Origin: JBELMB01 sp042088665 | GTDB taxonomy: Bacteria > Pseudomonadota > Alphaproteobacteria > Rhodobacterales > Rhodobacteraceae | Assembly: GCA_042088665.1 (NCBI GenBank) | Contig: JBELMB010000016.1 | Coordinates: forward strand, 1 to 48,615 | Direction: 5' to 3' | Length of the DNA stretch: 48,615 nt | Shown here: positions 32,844-41,306 of the stretch, piece by piece | Position numbering within the stretch: position 1 is the first letter of the stretch | Layout: each line of letters starts with the position of its first letter | Position numbers and translations under genes: made by a program | Notes under the pieces: model-generated | What the model was told of the DNA's origin: nothing | Seen by the model: only the letters and a program-made list of their open reading frames with translations | The model's database searches: none

Positions 32844-33572
32844 TCAGGGCAGGCTCAGCTTGGCCATGCGTCCACCGTCGATGGCAAACACCTGACCGGT
32901 GACAAAGGAGGCATCGTCGGACGCCAGCCAGCAAATCGCTGCGGCAACCTCATCGGGCTGGCCGGTGCGGCGCAACGGGTGGATCCCCGACAAGCCATCG
33001 TGGAACGCAGGGTCGTCCATGCCCGCAATGAAATCGAGGTTGAGCGGCGTGTCGATCCAGCCCGGTGCCACGGCGTTGCAGCGTATGCCCTCGGGTCCGT
33101 GGTCCACGGCGACGGCGCGGGTCAGGCCGTGCAGCCCGGCCTTGGACGCGCCATAGGCCGGATGGCGGGGATTGTTGCCCAGCCCTTCGATGCTCCCCGT
33201 GTTCACGATGGCACCGCCCGCGGGCCGCATCAGGGGCAGCGCATGGCGGATCATCAGAAAGGGCGCGGTGAGGTTGACCTGAAGCTGCAGGTGCCAATCC
33301 TCCAGAGTGGTCTCTTCGACGGTGCCTTCGCGCATGATGCCGGCGTTGTTGATCAGCACGTCCAGCCGCCCGGCGCGCCTTGCCACTTCGGCAAGGATCC
33401 GTGCGGGGGCCTCGGGGTCTGCGAGGTCCTGCGCGATGGTCTCATGCTCGCAGGGGCGGCGCTGCGCGGTAAGGACGCGCGCACCTTCTTTGGCCAGACG
33501 GTCCGCGACTGCGGCGCCCATGCCGGAGGATGCGCCGGTGACCAGCGCCACCTTGCCTGCGAAACGGCTCAT
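32844..33572 (-). CDS. Short-chain dehydrogenase/reductase (second of pair)
   Basis: 242 residues, classical SDR. Cofactor loop TGASSGMGAAVADRL, structural NNAGIM, catalytic Ser in NTGSIEG and YGASK (Tyr and Lys) are all present, so it should be an active NAD(P)-dependent alcohol dehydrogenase or ketoreductase. Start overlaps the preceding SDR stop by ATGA and its stop is one base from the flavoprotein start, so it is translationally coupled within the catabolic cluster. Substrate is not predictable from sequence; context suggests a hydroxylated amine-derived intermediate. Confidence 0.9.
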   Translation of the reverse strand: MSRFAGKVALVTGASSGMGAAVADRLAKEGARVLTAQRRPCEHETIAQDLADPEAPARILAEVARRAGRLDVLINNAGIMREGTVEETTLEDWHLQLQVNLTAPFLMIRHALPLMRPAGGAIVNTGSIEGLGNNPRHPAYGASKAGLHGLTRAVAVDHGPEGIRCNAVAPGWIDTPLNLDFIAGMDDPAFHDGLSGIHPLRRTGQPDEVAAAICWLASDDASFVTGQVFAIDGGRMAKLSLP

Positions 33573-34300
33573 ATGACCGGCTTCCCGCCATGCGCCTCGA
33601 CCAGCGCGCCGCAGACGTAGCGTGCGGCGTCAGAGGCGAGGAACAGGATCACATCGGCGATTTCTTCGGGCTCCGCGATATGGCCCAAGGGGACAGAGGC
33701 GTTGAGTTGCGCGATGCCCTCGTCCGGGTCAAAGCCCCTAGCGGCAAAGCCGCTGCGCAACATGGGTGTGTTGACCTCGTTGGGGCAGACTGCATTCACC
33801 CGGATGCCCTGATGTGCGTGGTCGCGCGCAAGACACTGCGTCAGCGAGGCAACCGCCGCCTTGGACATCACGTACAGCGGATGTCCCGGTCCGGGGCGCA
33901 ATCCCCAACAAGAGGAGGTGTTCACGATCGCGCCGCCACCGCGGGCCGCCATCAGGGGAATCGCCGCACGACACAGCCGAAAGGGCGCCTCGACGTTGAC
34001 GCCCATGGTCAGCGCATAATCCGAATCGGTGGTTGCGGTGATGTCGCCCCGGGTGATCACACCGGCGTTGTTGCACAGCACGTCCAGCCCGCCCGCGGCC
34101 TGCGCCACGCGTCCGGGCAGCGCATCGCAAAAGCCCGGATCCAGCAGATCCCCTTCAAAGGCGAAATCCACGGAGACCCCGCTCAGGTCACGATCTGCAC
34201 CCGCCACTTGCGCGCCTTGGGCGGCAAAGCGGGCACAGAGCGCCCGGCCAATGCCACCTGCGGCCCCGGTGATCAGAACCGTTTGTCCCCGGAACTGCAT
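33569..34300 (-). CDS. Short-chain dehydrogenase/reductase (first of pair)
   Basis: 243 residues, classical SDR with TGAAGGIGRALCARF, NNAGV and the catalytic Ser followed by YVMSK (Tyr-Lys). It differs from its neighbour in the substrate loop (CWGLRPGPGHPL against IEGLGNNPRHPA), so the two are paralogues that probably act on different intermediates rather than copies of one activity. It begins three bases after the MttB-family stop and overlaps the next gene by four bases. Two coupled SDRs in one pathway could carry out an oxidation and reduction pair or an epimerisation through a keto intermediate; this is inference. Confidence 0.9.
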   Translation of the reverse strand: MQFRGQTVLITGAAGGIGRALCARFAAQGAQVAGADRDLSGVSVDFAFEGDLLDPGFCDALPGRVAQAAGGLDVLCNNAGVITRGDITATTDSDYALTMGVNVEAPFRLCRAAIPLMAARGGGAIVNTSSCWGLRPGPGHPLYVMSKAAVASLTQCLARDHAHQGIRVNAVCPNEVNTPMLRSGFAARGFDPDEGIAQLNASVPLGHIAEPEEIADVILFLASDAARYVCGALVEAHGGKPVI

Positions 34301-34303
34301 GGC

Positions 34304-35860
34304 TCAGTGATCCTGGTTCAGCGCATCGACCGCGGGGATCTCGCGCATGCGGCGGGCCATGTAGTCGCGCAGGGCCTCGTCCTTTGCTGGGTCAAGCTTG
34401 GGCTCTTCGTAGTCGCCCAACAGAGATCTGGCCTCGCGCAGGGCGCGTTCGGTGATCTCGATCCCGCCCTCGGCCTGCCATTGCTCGATGGAGTTGTTGT
34501 CGAACATGCCCGGCATGAAGAAGGCGCGCTGAAAGTTCGCAAGCGTATGCGCATGGCCCAGATAGTGCCCGCCCGGCCCGATGTCTGCCACCGCCGAAAG
34601 TGCCTCGTCGAAATCGTCCCAGCGGATGCCTTCGGCCATGCGGTAGGCCATCGCGCATTGCTCTGCATCGACGATGAACTTGGCGATGGAGCAGTGCATC
34701 CCTGCCTCGTTCCAGCCCGCAGAGTGCCAGATGTAATTGCAGCCGGCCATCACGACGGCCTGCAGCGTGGTCGCGCTTTCGTAGCCAGCCTGCGCATCAA
34801 AGGTCTTGGCCCCGCCCAGCGTGTTCGAGGACCGCCAGGGCACGCCGTAATGGCGCGCCATCTGGCCAATCATGAAGTTCATCAGGCTGATTTCCGGCGT
34901 GCCCGCCATCGGCGCCCCGGATTTCATCGAAACCGTGGACAGGTAGTGCCCGTAGATCGCCGGTGCGCCCTTGCGGACCACCTGTGTATAGGCGAGGGCC
35001 GAGAGCGCCTCGGCGTTCAGCTGCGCCACCGCAGGCGCCACCGAGGCGGGCGTGTTCGCCCCCCCAAGCACAAAGGGCGAGCACAGCACCGGCTGGTTCT
35101 TGCGGCTGAAGGCGCGCAAGGCGCCCAGCATGGTTTCATCCCAGACCAGTGGCGAATTGCCGTTGATGTTGCCGGTGCAGACAGGATGGGTTTCCATGTA
35201 GGCGTCGCCGAACAACAGCGCGCACATCTCGATCACATCTTCGGCGTTCCTGGGTGAAGTTGTCATGCCCATGAACGTCTTGTCGGAGTGTTTCATCGAC
35301 GAATAGGTGATCGCGAGGTGCCGGTGCGCGACGGGCATGTCGCAGGGTTCCACGATATGATGCGCAGAGCTGTGCAGCGCGGGCAGCATGTGGCTGAGCT
35401 TGTGAAAGGTCGACAGGTCGTCCATCGTCGGCGACCGCCGCTTGTCCTCAAGATCACGCAGGAAAGGTGCGCCGGTCATCGGCACAAAGATGCTGTGATC
35501 GAGGCCAAAGGGCAGGTTGTTTACCGGGTTGCGGGCGTGAAAGGTAAAGCTTTCGGGGATTGTTGCGATCAACTCCCGCACAAGATGACGGTCAAGGTAG
35601 ACCGTCTCGCCCACCACCTTTGCCCCTGCCCGGCGCCAGTCCTCCAGCGCGATTTCGTCGCGGAAAACCACGCCGACGGTCTCGAGGATGTGCATGGAGG
35701 CGGCGTCGATGCGTTCGATCTGGCCCGGATCCATGGGTTCGGTCAGCGGCAGCCGCCGCTTGAGCGCGGGCAGCATGGTGAAATCACGCGCCTGACGGGC
35801 AGCCTTGCGGGCCCCGCGTCCGCGGCGGGTGGTCTTGGGTGCGTCGGCCTCTACCGTCAT
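34304..35860 (-). CDS. MttB-superfamily (trimethylamine methyltransferase family) protein, non-pyrrolysine type
   Basis: 518 residues from the ATG at 35860, supported by GAGGG upstream; the further upstream frame is not needed. The MttB superfamily moves a methyl group from a quaternary amine to a corrinoid protein; most members lack pyrrolysine and use betaines. Visible family blocks are PATVIRL-like TGAPFLRDLEDKRRSPT, HHIVEPCDMPV, CTGNINGNSPLVWD, the GGANTPASVAPAVAQLNAEAL helix region (as GGANTPASVAP) and GNYIWHSAGW (NYIWHSAGWNEAG). There is no in-frame TAG. No MttC-like corrinoid protein or RamA reactivase is nearby, so the methyl acceptor must be encoded elsewhere or differ. A basic N-terminal tail (RRGRGARKAARQ) precedes the barrel. 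Confidence 0.88.
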   Translation of the reverse strand: MTVEADAPKTTRRGRGARKAARQARDFTMLPALKRRLPLTEPMDPGQIERIDAASMHILETVGVVFRDEIALEDWRRAGAKVVGETVYLDRHLVRELIATIPESFTFHARNPVNNLPFGLDHSIFVPMTGAPFLRDLEDKRRSPTMDDLSTFHKLSHMLPALHSSAHHIVEPCDMPVAHRHLAITYSSMKHSDKTFMGMTTSPRNAEDVIEMCALLFGDAYMETHPVCTGNINGNSPLVWDETMLGALRAFSRKNQPVLCSPFVLGGANTPASVAPAVAQLNAEALSALAYTQVVRKGAPAIYGHYLSTVSMKSGAPMAGTPEISLMNFMIGQMARHYGVPWRSSNTLGGAKTFDAQAGYESATTLQAVVMAGCNYIWHSAGWNEAGMHCSIAKFIVDAEQCAMAYRMAEGIRWDDFDEALSAVADIGPGGHYLGHAHTLANFQRAFFMPGMFDNNSIEQWQAEGGIEITERALREARSLLGDYEEPKLDPAKDEALRDYMARRMREIPAVDALNQDH

Positions 35861-36085
35861 GTCATGCCCTCGGGAAATACGCTGATGCTGCGTGGTTTGG
35901 CAATGTCGCGCCGGGGCGTGGCACTGCTGGTCCGCTGCCTCGTCCAGAGGATCGGGGCAGCCGGGATTGGTGCGCGGGTCGGTGCCTTGGCCCATGAGGC
36001 CAAAGCGGGATCCGGAGCGCCGCCCGTCGGCGGGGCGCGGCGGGGCGGGCTGCGATCTGGTCCGTCGCGGGCGCGTCGGCCCCAC

Positions 36086-37576
36086 TCACCCCAGGTTGTC
36101 CCGGTCTGCCGGGTCGGAAAGGTCGACCCAGATGGTCTTGAGCTCCGTGTACTGGTCGAAGGCATGCACGCCGTTGTCGCGACCGCCGAAGCCGGATTGC
36201 TTGTAGCCCCCAAAGGGCGTGCTCATGTCACCCTCGCCGTAGCAATTGACGGTGACCGTGCCGGCCCTGATGTCGCGGGCAGCCCGCAGCGCCGTGCGGC
36301 CATTGGCCGAAAAGACCGAGGCGGCAAGGCCGTAGTCCGTGTCATTGGCCAGGGCCAGCGCCTCTTCGGTGGAGGCAACTTCGATCACGGCGAGGATCGG
36401 GCCGAAAATCTCATCTCGCGCGCGGGGGTCATCGGCGCTGACCTCAAAGAGGGTGGGCGGCAGGAAATTGCCCTCAACCGTGCCACCCGCCAAGGCGTCG
36501 CCTTGCAGGTAGCTGCTGACCTTTGCGCAGTGGTCTGCGTCGATGAGGCTGCCGATGTGGTTCTGGGGGTCCAGCGGATCGCCGGTTTTCCAGTCGCGCA
36601 GGCGCGCGAGGACATGGTCCATAAGGGGCGCTTTGACCTGTTTGTGCACGATCAGCCGCGACCCGGCCGAGCAATTCTGCCCTGCGTTCCAGAAGGCGGC
36701 ATTGACCACGTGCTCGGCGACAAGGTCGAGGTGTTCGGCATCGGCCAGCACCACGCTTGGGTTCTTGCCACCACATTCCAGAACGATCTTCTTGAGGTTG
36801 CTGTCGGCGGAATAGCGCAGAAAGCGGCGGCCGGTTTCTGTCGAGCCGGTGAAGCTGACCATGTCGACGCCCATGTGCAGGCCCAGCGGCGCGCCGACGG
36901 ATGGGCCGTCCCCCGGCAGTACCTGGAGGACACCGCGGGGCACACCGGCCTCCATCGCCAGTTCGGCCATGCGCAGCGCGGTCAGCGAAGTCTGTTCCGC
37001 CGGTTTGACGATCACGGAGCAGCCCGCGGCCAGCGCCGGACCGATCTTCCATGCGAGCATCAGGAGGGGGAAGTTCCATGGCAGGACCGCGCCCACGACG
37101 CCCACAGGTTCGCGCACGATCATCGCCATGGCGTCATCGCCTGTCGGGGCGGTCTGGTCATAGAGCTTGTCGATTGCCTCGGCGTGCCACTTGATGCAGT
37201 GGATGCTTTCGGGGATGTCGACAGTTTCGCAGTCGAGGATCGGCTTGCCGGAATCGAGGCTTTCCATGACCGCCAGTTCGCGGCGATTGCGGGTCATCAG
37301 CTTGCACAGACGGATCAGCACGTCCTTGCGTTCAGAGGGGTGCAGTCGTGCCCAACGCCCCTGATCGAAGGCCTCGCGTGCCTTGTCCACGGCTAAATCC
37401 ACGTCCTGCTCCGTCGCGGTGGAGATCGAAACAAGTGGGGCGCCGGTGGCCGGGTTGATCGTCGCCATCATCGGACCTGCGCCGCGGCGGAACTTGCCGT
37501 CGATGAAAGGCGCTGCGGGCAATGTCAGGTCGGCGGCGATGGCGGCGTATTCATCTCGCGTCAGCAGGTCGGTCAT
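36086..37576 (-). CDS. NAD(P)-dependent aldehyde dehydrogenase (PuuC-like)
   Basis: 496 residues. The nucleophile Cys302 lies in GQNCSAGSR, the general base Glu267 in LECGGKNP, with PWNFP at 167-171 and FTGSTETGR at 242-250; all catalytic parts are in place. Closest in style to the PuuC/gamma-aminobutyraldehyde group, with the C-terminal GGYKQSGFGGRDNGVHAFDQYTE region (GGYKQSGFGG). AGGAG lies six bases upstream of the ATG. In the cluster it would oxidise an aldehyde, for instance 2-oxoglutarate semialdehyde if the DapA-like enzyme makes it; that link is inferred from known hydroxyproline pathways. Confidence 0.92.
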   Translation of the reverse strand: MTDLLTRDEYAAIAADLTLPAAPFIDGKFRRGAGPMMATINPATGAPLVSISTATEQDVDLAVDKAREAFDQGRWARLHPSERKDVLIRLCKLMTRNRRELAVMESLDSGKPILDCETVDIPESIHCIKWHAEAIDKLYDQTAPTGDDAMAMIVREPVGVVGAVLPWNFPLLMLAWKIGPALAAGCSVIVKPAEQTSLTALRMAELAMEAGVPRGVLQVLPGDGPSVGAPLGLHMGVDMVSFTGSTETGRRFLRYSADSNLKKIVLECGGKNPSVVLADAEHLDLVAEHVVNAAFWNAGQNCSAGSRLIVHKQVKAPLMDHVLARLRDWKTGDPLDPQNHIGSLIDADHCAKVSSYLQGDALAGGTVEGNFLPPTLFEVSADDPRARDEIFGPILAVIEVASTEEALALANDTDYGLAASVFSANGRTALRAARDIRAGTVTVNCYGEGDMSTPFGGYKQSGFGGRDNGVHAFDQYTELKTIWVDLSDPADRDNLG

Positions 37577-37662
37577 GGGCGGGCTCCTGTCGCAGCGGCT
37601 GTGAGGGAAGGCTGTGAATGGGCGATATCCCGGCGGCGGTTCGGTCTGGCCGTCGTGGGATG

Positions 37663-37687
37663 TGAGTATTTTTGAAACAGAGAAACC
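37663..37687 (-). repeat. 25-bp intergenic element, copy 2
   Basis: Exact reverse complement of 11350-11374. It lies 20 bases after the dapA-family stop and reads in the direction of that gene. Only a four-base hairpin (CCTG/CAGG) precedes it here, so the shared part is the tail, not the stem. Confidence 0.8.
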
Positions 37688-37706
37688 TGCAGCAGGGGTC
37701 CGGGCA

Positions 37707-38615
37707 TCAGTTCATTGCCCCGTCGATGGCGTTGAGGGCGCGGTTCATGGTGCGGATCACGTCTTCGAGTTGGCGCTTGTCGTCCTTGTTGAGCGGTTGC
37801 AGCGGGCGGCGTGGGGGGCCGGCGTCGATTCCCCGTGCGGTCAGGCCGTGCTTGATGCACTGGATGAACTTGCCGCCCTGTTCCAGCACGCGCATCAGGG
37901 GCAACATGGCGGACATGATGGCGCGTCCCTTGGTGAAGTCGCCTTCTTGTGCGCAGGCTCTGTAGAGGGCGATATGGGCTTCGGGGGCAAAGTTGGAGCC
38001 AGCGCAGACCCATGAGCGGGCTCCCCAGGCAAAGAATTCCAACGCCTGGTCGTCCATCCCGCAGCTGAGCGCGATATGGGGGTAGTCGCGAGCGAGCATG
38101 TGCAGGCGGTTGGGATCGCCGGAGCTTTCCTTGATGGCGCAGAAGTTGGGCGAGCGGCCCAGGCGGTCGAGCGTCTCTTCGTCCATGTTCACGGACATCC
38201 GGCCGGGGTAGTTGTACAGCATCACCGGCAGGTTTGCGGCGCGGTCCACGGCCAGTGCATGCAGGGCAATCTCGCGCCCTGTAGGGTAGGCATAGGGCGG
38301 GGTCGCGACCAGCAGCGCATCTGCGCCCGCCTGTTTGGCCGCCTCCGCATACATGATTGAATCCTCGGTGCGGATCGCGCCAGTGCCGACGATCATTGGC
38401 ACCCGCCCGTCGATCAGTGCCTTTACACGGGTGATCATGTCCAGTCGTTCGGCGGGCTCCTGAGCGTAATACTCCCCCGTGGTGCCAGCGACGATGATCC
38501 CGTTCACCCCGGTTTCGATCAGCATGTCCACCGTGGCGGCCAAGGCGGCCTCGTTGAGGGAGAAATCCGCGTGGTAAGGCGTGATCAGTGGCGTGTAGAT
38601 GCCTTCAAACTGCAT
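37707..38615 (-). CDS. DapA-family lyase/deaminase (dihydrodipicolinate synthase-like)
   Basis: 302 residues, (beta/alpha)8 class I aldolase family. GTTGE at 44-48, Tyr134 in MLYNYPGR and the Schiff-base Lys162 in AIKESSGD are present. Members include dihydrodipicolinate synthase, N-acetylneuraminate lyase, 5-keto-4-deoxyglucarate dehydratase and 1-pyrroline-4-hydroxy-2-carboxylate deaminase (LhpC/HpbG). The gene lies in a catabolic cluster, not with lysine genes, so a catabolic member is likely; the deaminase would give 2-oxoglutarate semialdehyde for the adjacent aldehyde dehydrogenase. Start overlaps the GntR gene stop by 11 bases. Confidence 0.88.
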   Translation of the reverse strand: MQFEGIYTPLITPYHADFSLNEAALAATVDMLIETGVNGIIVAGTTGEYYAQEPAERLDMITRVKALIDGRVPMIVGTGAIRTEDSIMYAEAAKQAGADALLVATPPYAYPTGREIALHALAVDRAANLPVMLYNYPGRMSVNMDEETLDRLGRSPNFCAIKESSGDPNRLHMLARDYPHIALSCGMDDQALEFFAWGARSWVCAGSNFAPEAHIALYRACAQEGDFTKGRAIMSAMLPLMRVLEQGGKFIQCIKHGLTARGIDAGPPRRPLQPLNKDDKRQLEDVIRTMNRALNAIDGAMN

Positions 38616-39309
38616 TTTGGCGTGTCTCCAGGTTGATCACGTCGAGGGGCAGGGGGTCGGGGTGCACAAAGCGTTCCATCTGGTCGCGCGACAGGTCCCA
38701 GTGTTGCAGTGTCAGGTCGACGGCCACGTCCGGGGCATGGTTCTCGATCGCGGCGATCATGGCGTCGTGCTGTTGGGCGGCTTTCCTGACCAGCTTCTTT
38801 TCCTTTTTCGACGCGGGTCGGTAAAAGGTCTGACTCAGCCGCGTGTGGTCGATGAGCATGCGGTTCAACGCCGGCAACAGGTAGGGATTGCCTGCCATTT
38901 CGCCGATCTGGTGGTGAAAGCCGTGGTTGGCCAGCGCCGCGGCACCGGGATCCTCACCTTCGGTCGCAGCGAGGAAGTCTTTTTGTGTCGCTTTCAGCGC
39001 ATCCAGCTGGTCACTGCGCCGGTTCTCGGCCGCGAGCCTCGCCATGGTGGCGTAGACCAAAGGCGCGGTCTGAAAGAAGCAGCGCATGATGCCGAGATCC
39101 ATGGAGGCCACGCGCGCGCCGCGATTGTACTCCAGCCGCAGGTAGCCCTCGCCCGACAGGATCTGAAAGATCTCCCGCAAAGGGGTGCGTGACAGCTCAT
39201 AGGCGCGGGCCAGTTGGGTTTCGTCCAGTTCCGCCCCGGGTGCCAGATCCAGCCGCAGGATGCGTGCGCGGAGGTCATCAAGGCACTGCGATTTTCGACT
39301 TTGGGTCAT
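38605..39309 (-). CDS. GntR family (FCD-type) transcriptional regulator
   Basis: 234 residues from the ATG at 39309, which has GGAG seven bases upstream; a GTG seven codons earlier (39330) is within the operator. The N-terminal winged HTH shows LAPGAELDETQLARAYELSR followed by TPLREIFQILSGEGYL, and the all-helical C-terminal part with acidic and His residues (HHQIGEMAGNPYL) is the FCD ligand/metal-binding domain of the FadR subgroup. First gene of the catabolic cluster and translationally coupled to the DapA-like gene. It probably represses the cluster and binds the palindrome at 39325-39341, releasing it on a pathway intermediate. Confidence 0.92.
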   Translation of the reverse strand: MTQSRKSQCLDDLRARILRLDLAPGAELDETQLARAYELSRTPLREIFQILSGEGYLRLEYNRGARVASMDLGIMRCFFQTAPLVYATMARLAAENRRSDQLDALKATQKDFLAATEGEDPGAAALANHGFHHQIGEMAGNPYLLPALNRMLIDHTRLSQTFYRPASKKEKKLVRKAAQQHDAMIAAIENHAPDVAVDLTLQHWDLSRDQMERFVHPDPLPLDVINLETRQNAV

Positions 39310-39324
39310 GGCGGGCTCCGTCTT

Positions 39325-39341
39325 GTACACTTCTTGTGTAC
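39325..39341. promoter_or_regulatory. Candidate GntR operator (GTACAC-N5-GTGTAC)
   Basis: GTACAC (39325-39330) and GTGTAC (39336-39341) form a perfect six-base dyad with a TTCTT spacer, 16 bases upstream of the GntR ATG. Position and form fit an autoregulated FadR-subfamily operator controlling the whole minus-strand cluster. Confidence 0.7.
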
Positions 39342-39392
39342 GCAGCGCATGCGAGGCCTGTCTATGCGCTTGCGCGACAGCGGGCGGCCCAC

Positions 39393-39443
39393 AAACGACA
39401 AGACACCCGCAAACGACAAGGCGCCCACCAATTGGCGGGCGCC
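39393..39443. repeat. Direct repeats and long palindrome upstream of the GntR gene
   Basis: AAACGACAAG occurs at 39393-39402 and 39411-39420, 18 bases apart. A 24-base near-perfect palindrome follows at 39420-39443 (GGCGCCCACCAATTGGCGGG plus GCGCC), with one mismatched pair. Lies in the promoter region of the catabolic cluster and after the PCuAC-like gene; could be a second regulator site or a terminator for neither strand (no T-run). Confidence 0.6.
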
Positions 39444-39474
39444 CTGAACGGATCCAGATGCGAGACGGGATGTT

Positions 39475-39494
39475 GCCCGGGGTTGACCCCGGGC
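39475..39494. repeat. Perfect GC hairpin at the 3' end of the PCuAC-like gene
   Basis: GCCCGGGG (39475-39482) and CCCCGGGC (39487-39494) with a TTGA loop. It shares the GGGGTTGACCCC core with the right arm of the REPIN at 31474-31500 but lacks the adjacent GTAG. No T-run follows on the minus strand. It may be a degenerate REP-like unit or a transcript-end structure. Confidence 0.7.
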
Positions 39495-39507
39495 TCTTGC
39501 CGCCGTG

Positions 39508-39996
39508 TCAGTGGTTGTGGCCTGCGTGGCTGTGCTGGCGCGCGCCTTCGCCCTCAATCGCCACCTCGATTTCCAAGTCTCCAGCGGAGGTCACGAGGAT
39601 CACGTCCCAATGCGCGCCTTCCTCGAGGGGATCGGGCAGCCCGTCGAAGTGAAAGCCAAGCACGTCCGGTTCCATGTCCAGCTTCGTGCCGGGCGCGACC
39701 GGGAGGGCTGGCAGGTCCTCAAAGCCCATTTCGCCATTCTTCAGTTTGAACCCCACGAGGTGCCCCTCGACGCCATCAGCTGTGCGGGCGGACAAAAGGG
39801 TCACCGCGGTGTCGCCCTCGTTGTGGAGTTCCATGTAGACGAAGGCCTCATCGCCGTGACTGGCTGGCGCCCAGGGGTGCAGCACCTCCATCCCGGCGAT
39901 TTCGAACAGGTGGGTTTCATCGTCTTCTTCGGCGAGCGCTGGCAAGGCCAGGGCAGGAAACGCGGTGATCAGGGCGGCAAGGAAAAAACGTGTCAT
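39508..39996 (-). CDS. Exported PCuAC-like protein with His-rich tail
   Basis: 162 residues from the ATG at 39996, which overlaps the permease stop (ATGA). A signal peptide ends near ALPALA-E. The body follows the PCu(A)C copper-chaperone pattern: VLHPWAPAS, AFVYMELHNEGD, then VAPGTKLDMEPDVLGFHFDG and GAHWDVILVTSAGDLEIEVAI. The usual Met/His copper ligands (an HEM-type and a GGxHxM-type motif) are not present, being replaced by VEGHLVG and VLGFHF. Instead the C terminus is HSHAGHNH, a separate metal-binding candidate. With the upstream ATPase and permease it forms a tight three-gene operon. Cargo could be copper, zinc or another periplasmic factor; family call moderately sure. Confidence 0.7.
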   Translation of the reverse strand: MTRFFLAALITAFPALALPALAEEDDETHLFEIAGMEVLHPWAPASHGDEAFVYMELHNEGDTAVTLLSARTADGVEGHLVGFKLKNGEMGFEDLPALPVAPGTKLDMEPDVLGFHFDGLPDPLEEGAHWDVILVTSAGDLEIEVAIEGEGARQHSHAGHNH

Positions 39997-41306
39997 GCGC
40001 GCAAAGCCTCTACAATGGGGCGGGACAGGACAAGGCCCGCCGGGACCAGGGACAGAACCGACGTGGCTGAGAGAAAGGCCAGCGACAGGTGGATCTCTGA
40101 CCAGCCAAGACTCGCCGTGACGAGGATGTCCGTGCGGGCCGTCACGACCTCGCTCAGCACCGCCGCCGCGGCCAGCCCAAAGCCAAGCCCGAGACCGGTT
40201 CCCACCATGAGAAGCGTTATACAGTAACACCAGACAACTGCCATCACAAACCGCCCCGGCGCGCCCAGCGCGCGCAACATGGCGAGCTGTCGCTGAAACA
40301 GGCGCGTCAGGATGAAAAGGCCCAGCAACACGGAGGCCGCGACGAGGATCTGTGTGACAATGGCCATGACAGACATGGCCTGACGCACATCACCCATGAC
40401 CCTGTAAAGGGTCGACAGAACCGTCCCGGGAAAGAAAGCCATCGTTTCGCCTGCCGTGGTGAACTCTGCGCGCAGGGCGTAACTGGCCCAAAGCTCGGTC
40501 GCCTGCACGATCACCGCGGGGGTCCCTGGGAACAGCTCTGGCACAAAGGGCGGGCCGATGCGGTCGCCTTCCTCATAGGCATGACCATTGGCAAGCCCAT
40601 GGGTTTCCCAGACGGTTTCCACGGGAATCAGGATCGCACGATCCCAGGGGGAGCCGGTGGCTTGCAGGCGTCCGACGACCTCGATGAGGTCCCCTTCGTG
40701 CGCATCGGCCTGTGCGCTGGTCCCGAACCCGTGCGCGGGGGTAAAGCGCGCCCCGATCTCGAGGTCGATGGCGGCGCCGATCACTGCTTCGCCGGAACGC
40801 TCAAACAGCCGCCCGTCGATCCGGTCATCGCTGAGATGCGTGACGAAATCGGCAATTGTGCCCACCACTGGCGCGCCCTGATAGCTGTCACCAAAGGCAA
40901 TCGGGGCGGCAATCCGCACCCGTGGGTGCGTTGCGATGCGCTGAAAGGCGGTCCCGTCCAGCAGCGGCACGTTCGAAGGTTGCAGATAGACCGCCGCCAG
41001 CATCATGGTCAGCTCGGATCCCGGCGCGCTGACCACGAGGTCGAATTTCTCCGCGGCTTGCGCGGTGCCAATGCGCAACCCGCGTTCCTGCGCGATCAGG
41101 GCGGCGCCCATGCCTGTGGACACGGCAATCAGCGTCACGAACAACAGGTTGGCCCAGCGGAACCGCCACATCAGCGCACGCACCAGTGGCAAGGGCTGAA
41201 ACCCCCGGACCAGCAGCGCCGCGATCAGCACAAGTGGCAGCAGGTAAAGCCCGGCGACGATCACATCCTGCGTCAATGACGGCAGGTCTTCCCAGATCTC
41301 CGTCAT
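39993..41306 (-). CDS. FtsX/MacB-type ABC transporter permease
   Basis: 437 residues. One or two N-terminal helices (about 17-35 and 52-70) precede a large periplasmic domain (about 75-305), and three further helices (about 316-345, 360-385, 400-432) form the FtsX-like module, with the typical cytosolic RQLAMLRALGAPGRF turn. Such permeases (LolCE, MacB, FtsX) act mechanically on periplasmic partners rather than carrying solutes through a channel. Start overlaps the ATPase stop by ATGA, and its own stop overlaps the PCuAC-like gene, so all three are coupled. The periplasmic domain presumably engages the PCuAC-like protein. Confidence 0.88.
   Translation of the reverse strand: MTEIWEDLPSLTQDVIVAGLYLLPLVLIAALLVRGFQPLPLVRALMWRFRWANLLFVTLIAVSTGMGAALIAQERGLRIGTAQAAEKFDLVVSAPGSELTMMLAAVYLQPSNVPLLDGTAFQRIATHPRVRIAAPIAFGDSYQGAPVVGTIADFVTHLSDDRIDGRLFERSGEAVIGAAIDLEIGARFTPAHGFGTSAQADAHEGDLIEVVGRLQATGSPWDRAILIPVETVWETHGLANGHAYEEGDRIGPPFVPELFPGTPAVIVQATELWASYALRAEFTTAGETMAFFPGTVLSTLYRVMGDVRQAMSVMAIVTQILVAASVLLGLFILTRLFQRQLAMLRALGAPGRFVMAVVWCYCITLLMVGTGLGLGFGLAAAAVLSEVVTARTDILVTASLGWSEIHLSLAFLSATSVLSLVPAGLVLSRPIVEALRA

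Noticed and set aside
34304..35860. Pyrrolysine (in-frame TAG) in the MttB-family gene
   Set aside because: The frame is open without any TAG, and no pyl genes are seen; it belongs to the non-pyrrolysine group.
35288..37396. 702-codon plus-strand frame opposite the MttB and aldehyde dehydrogenase genes
   Set aside because: Spans two real genes and their spacer on the other strand; no domain recognised.
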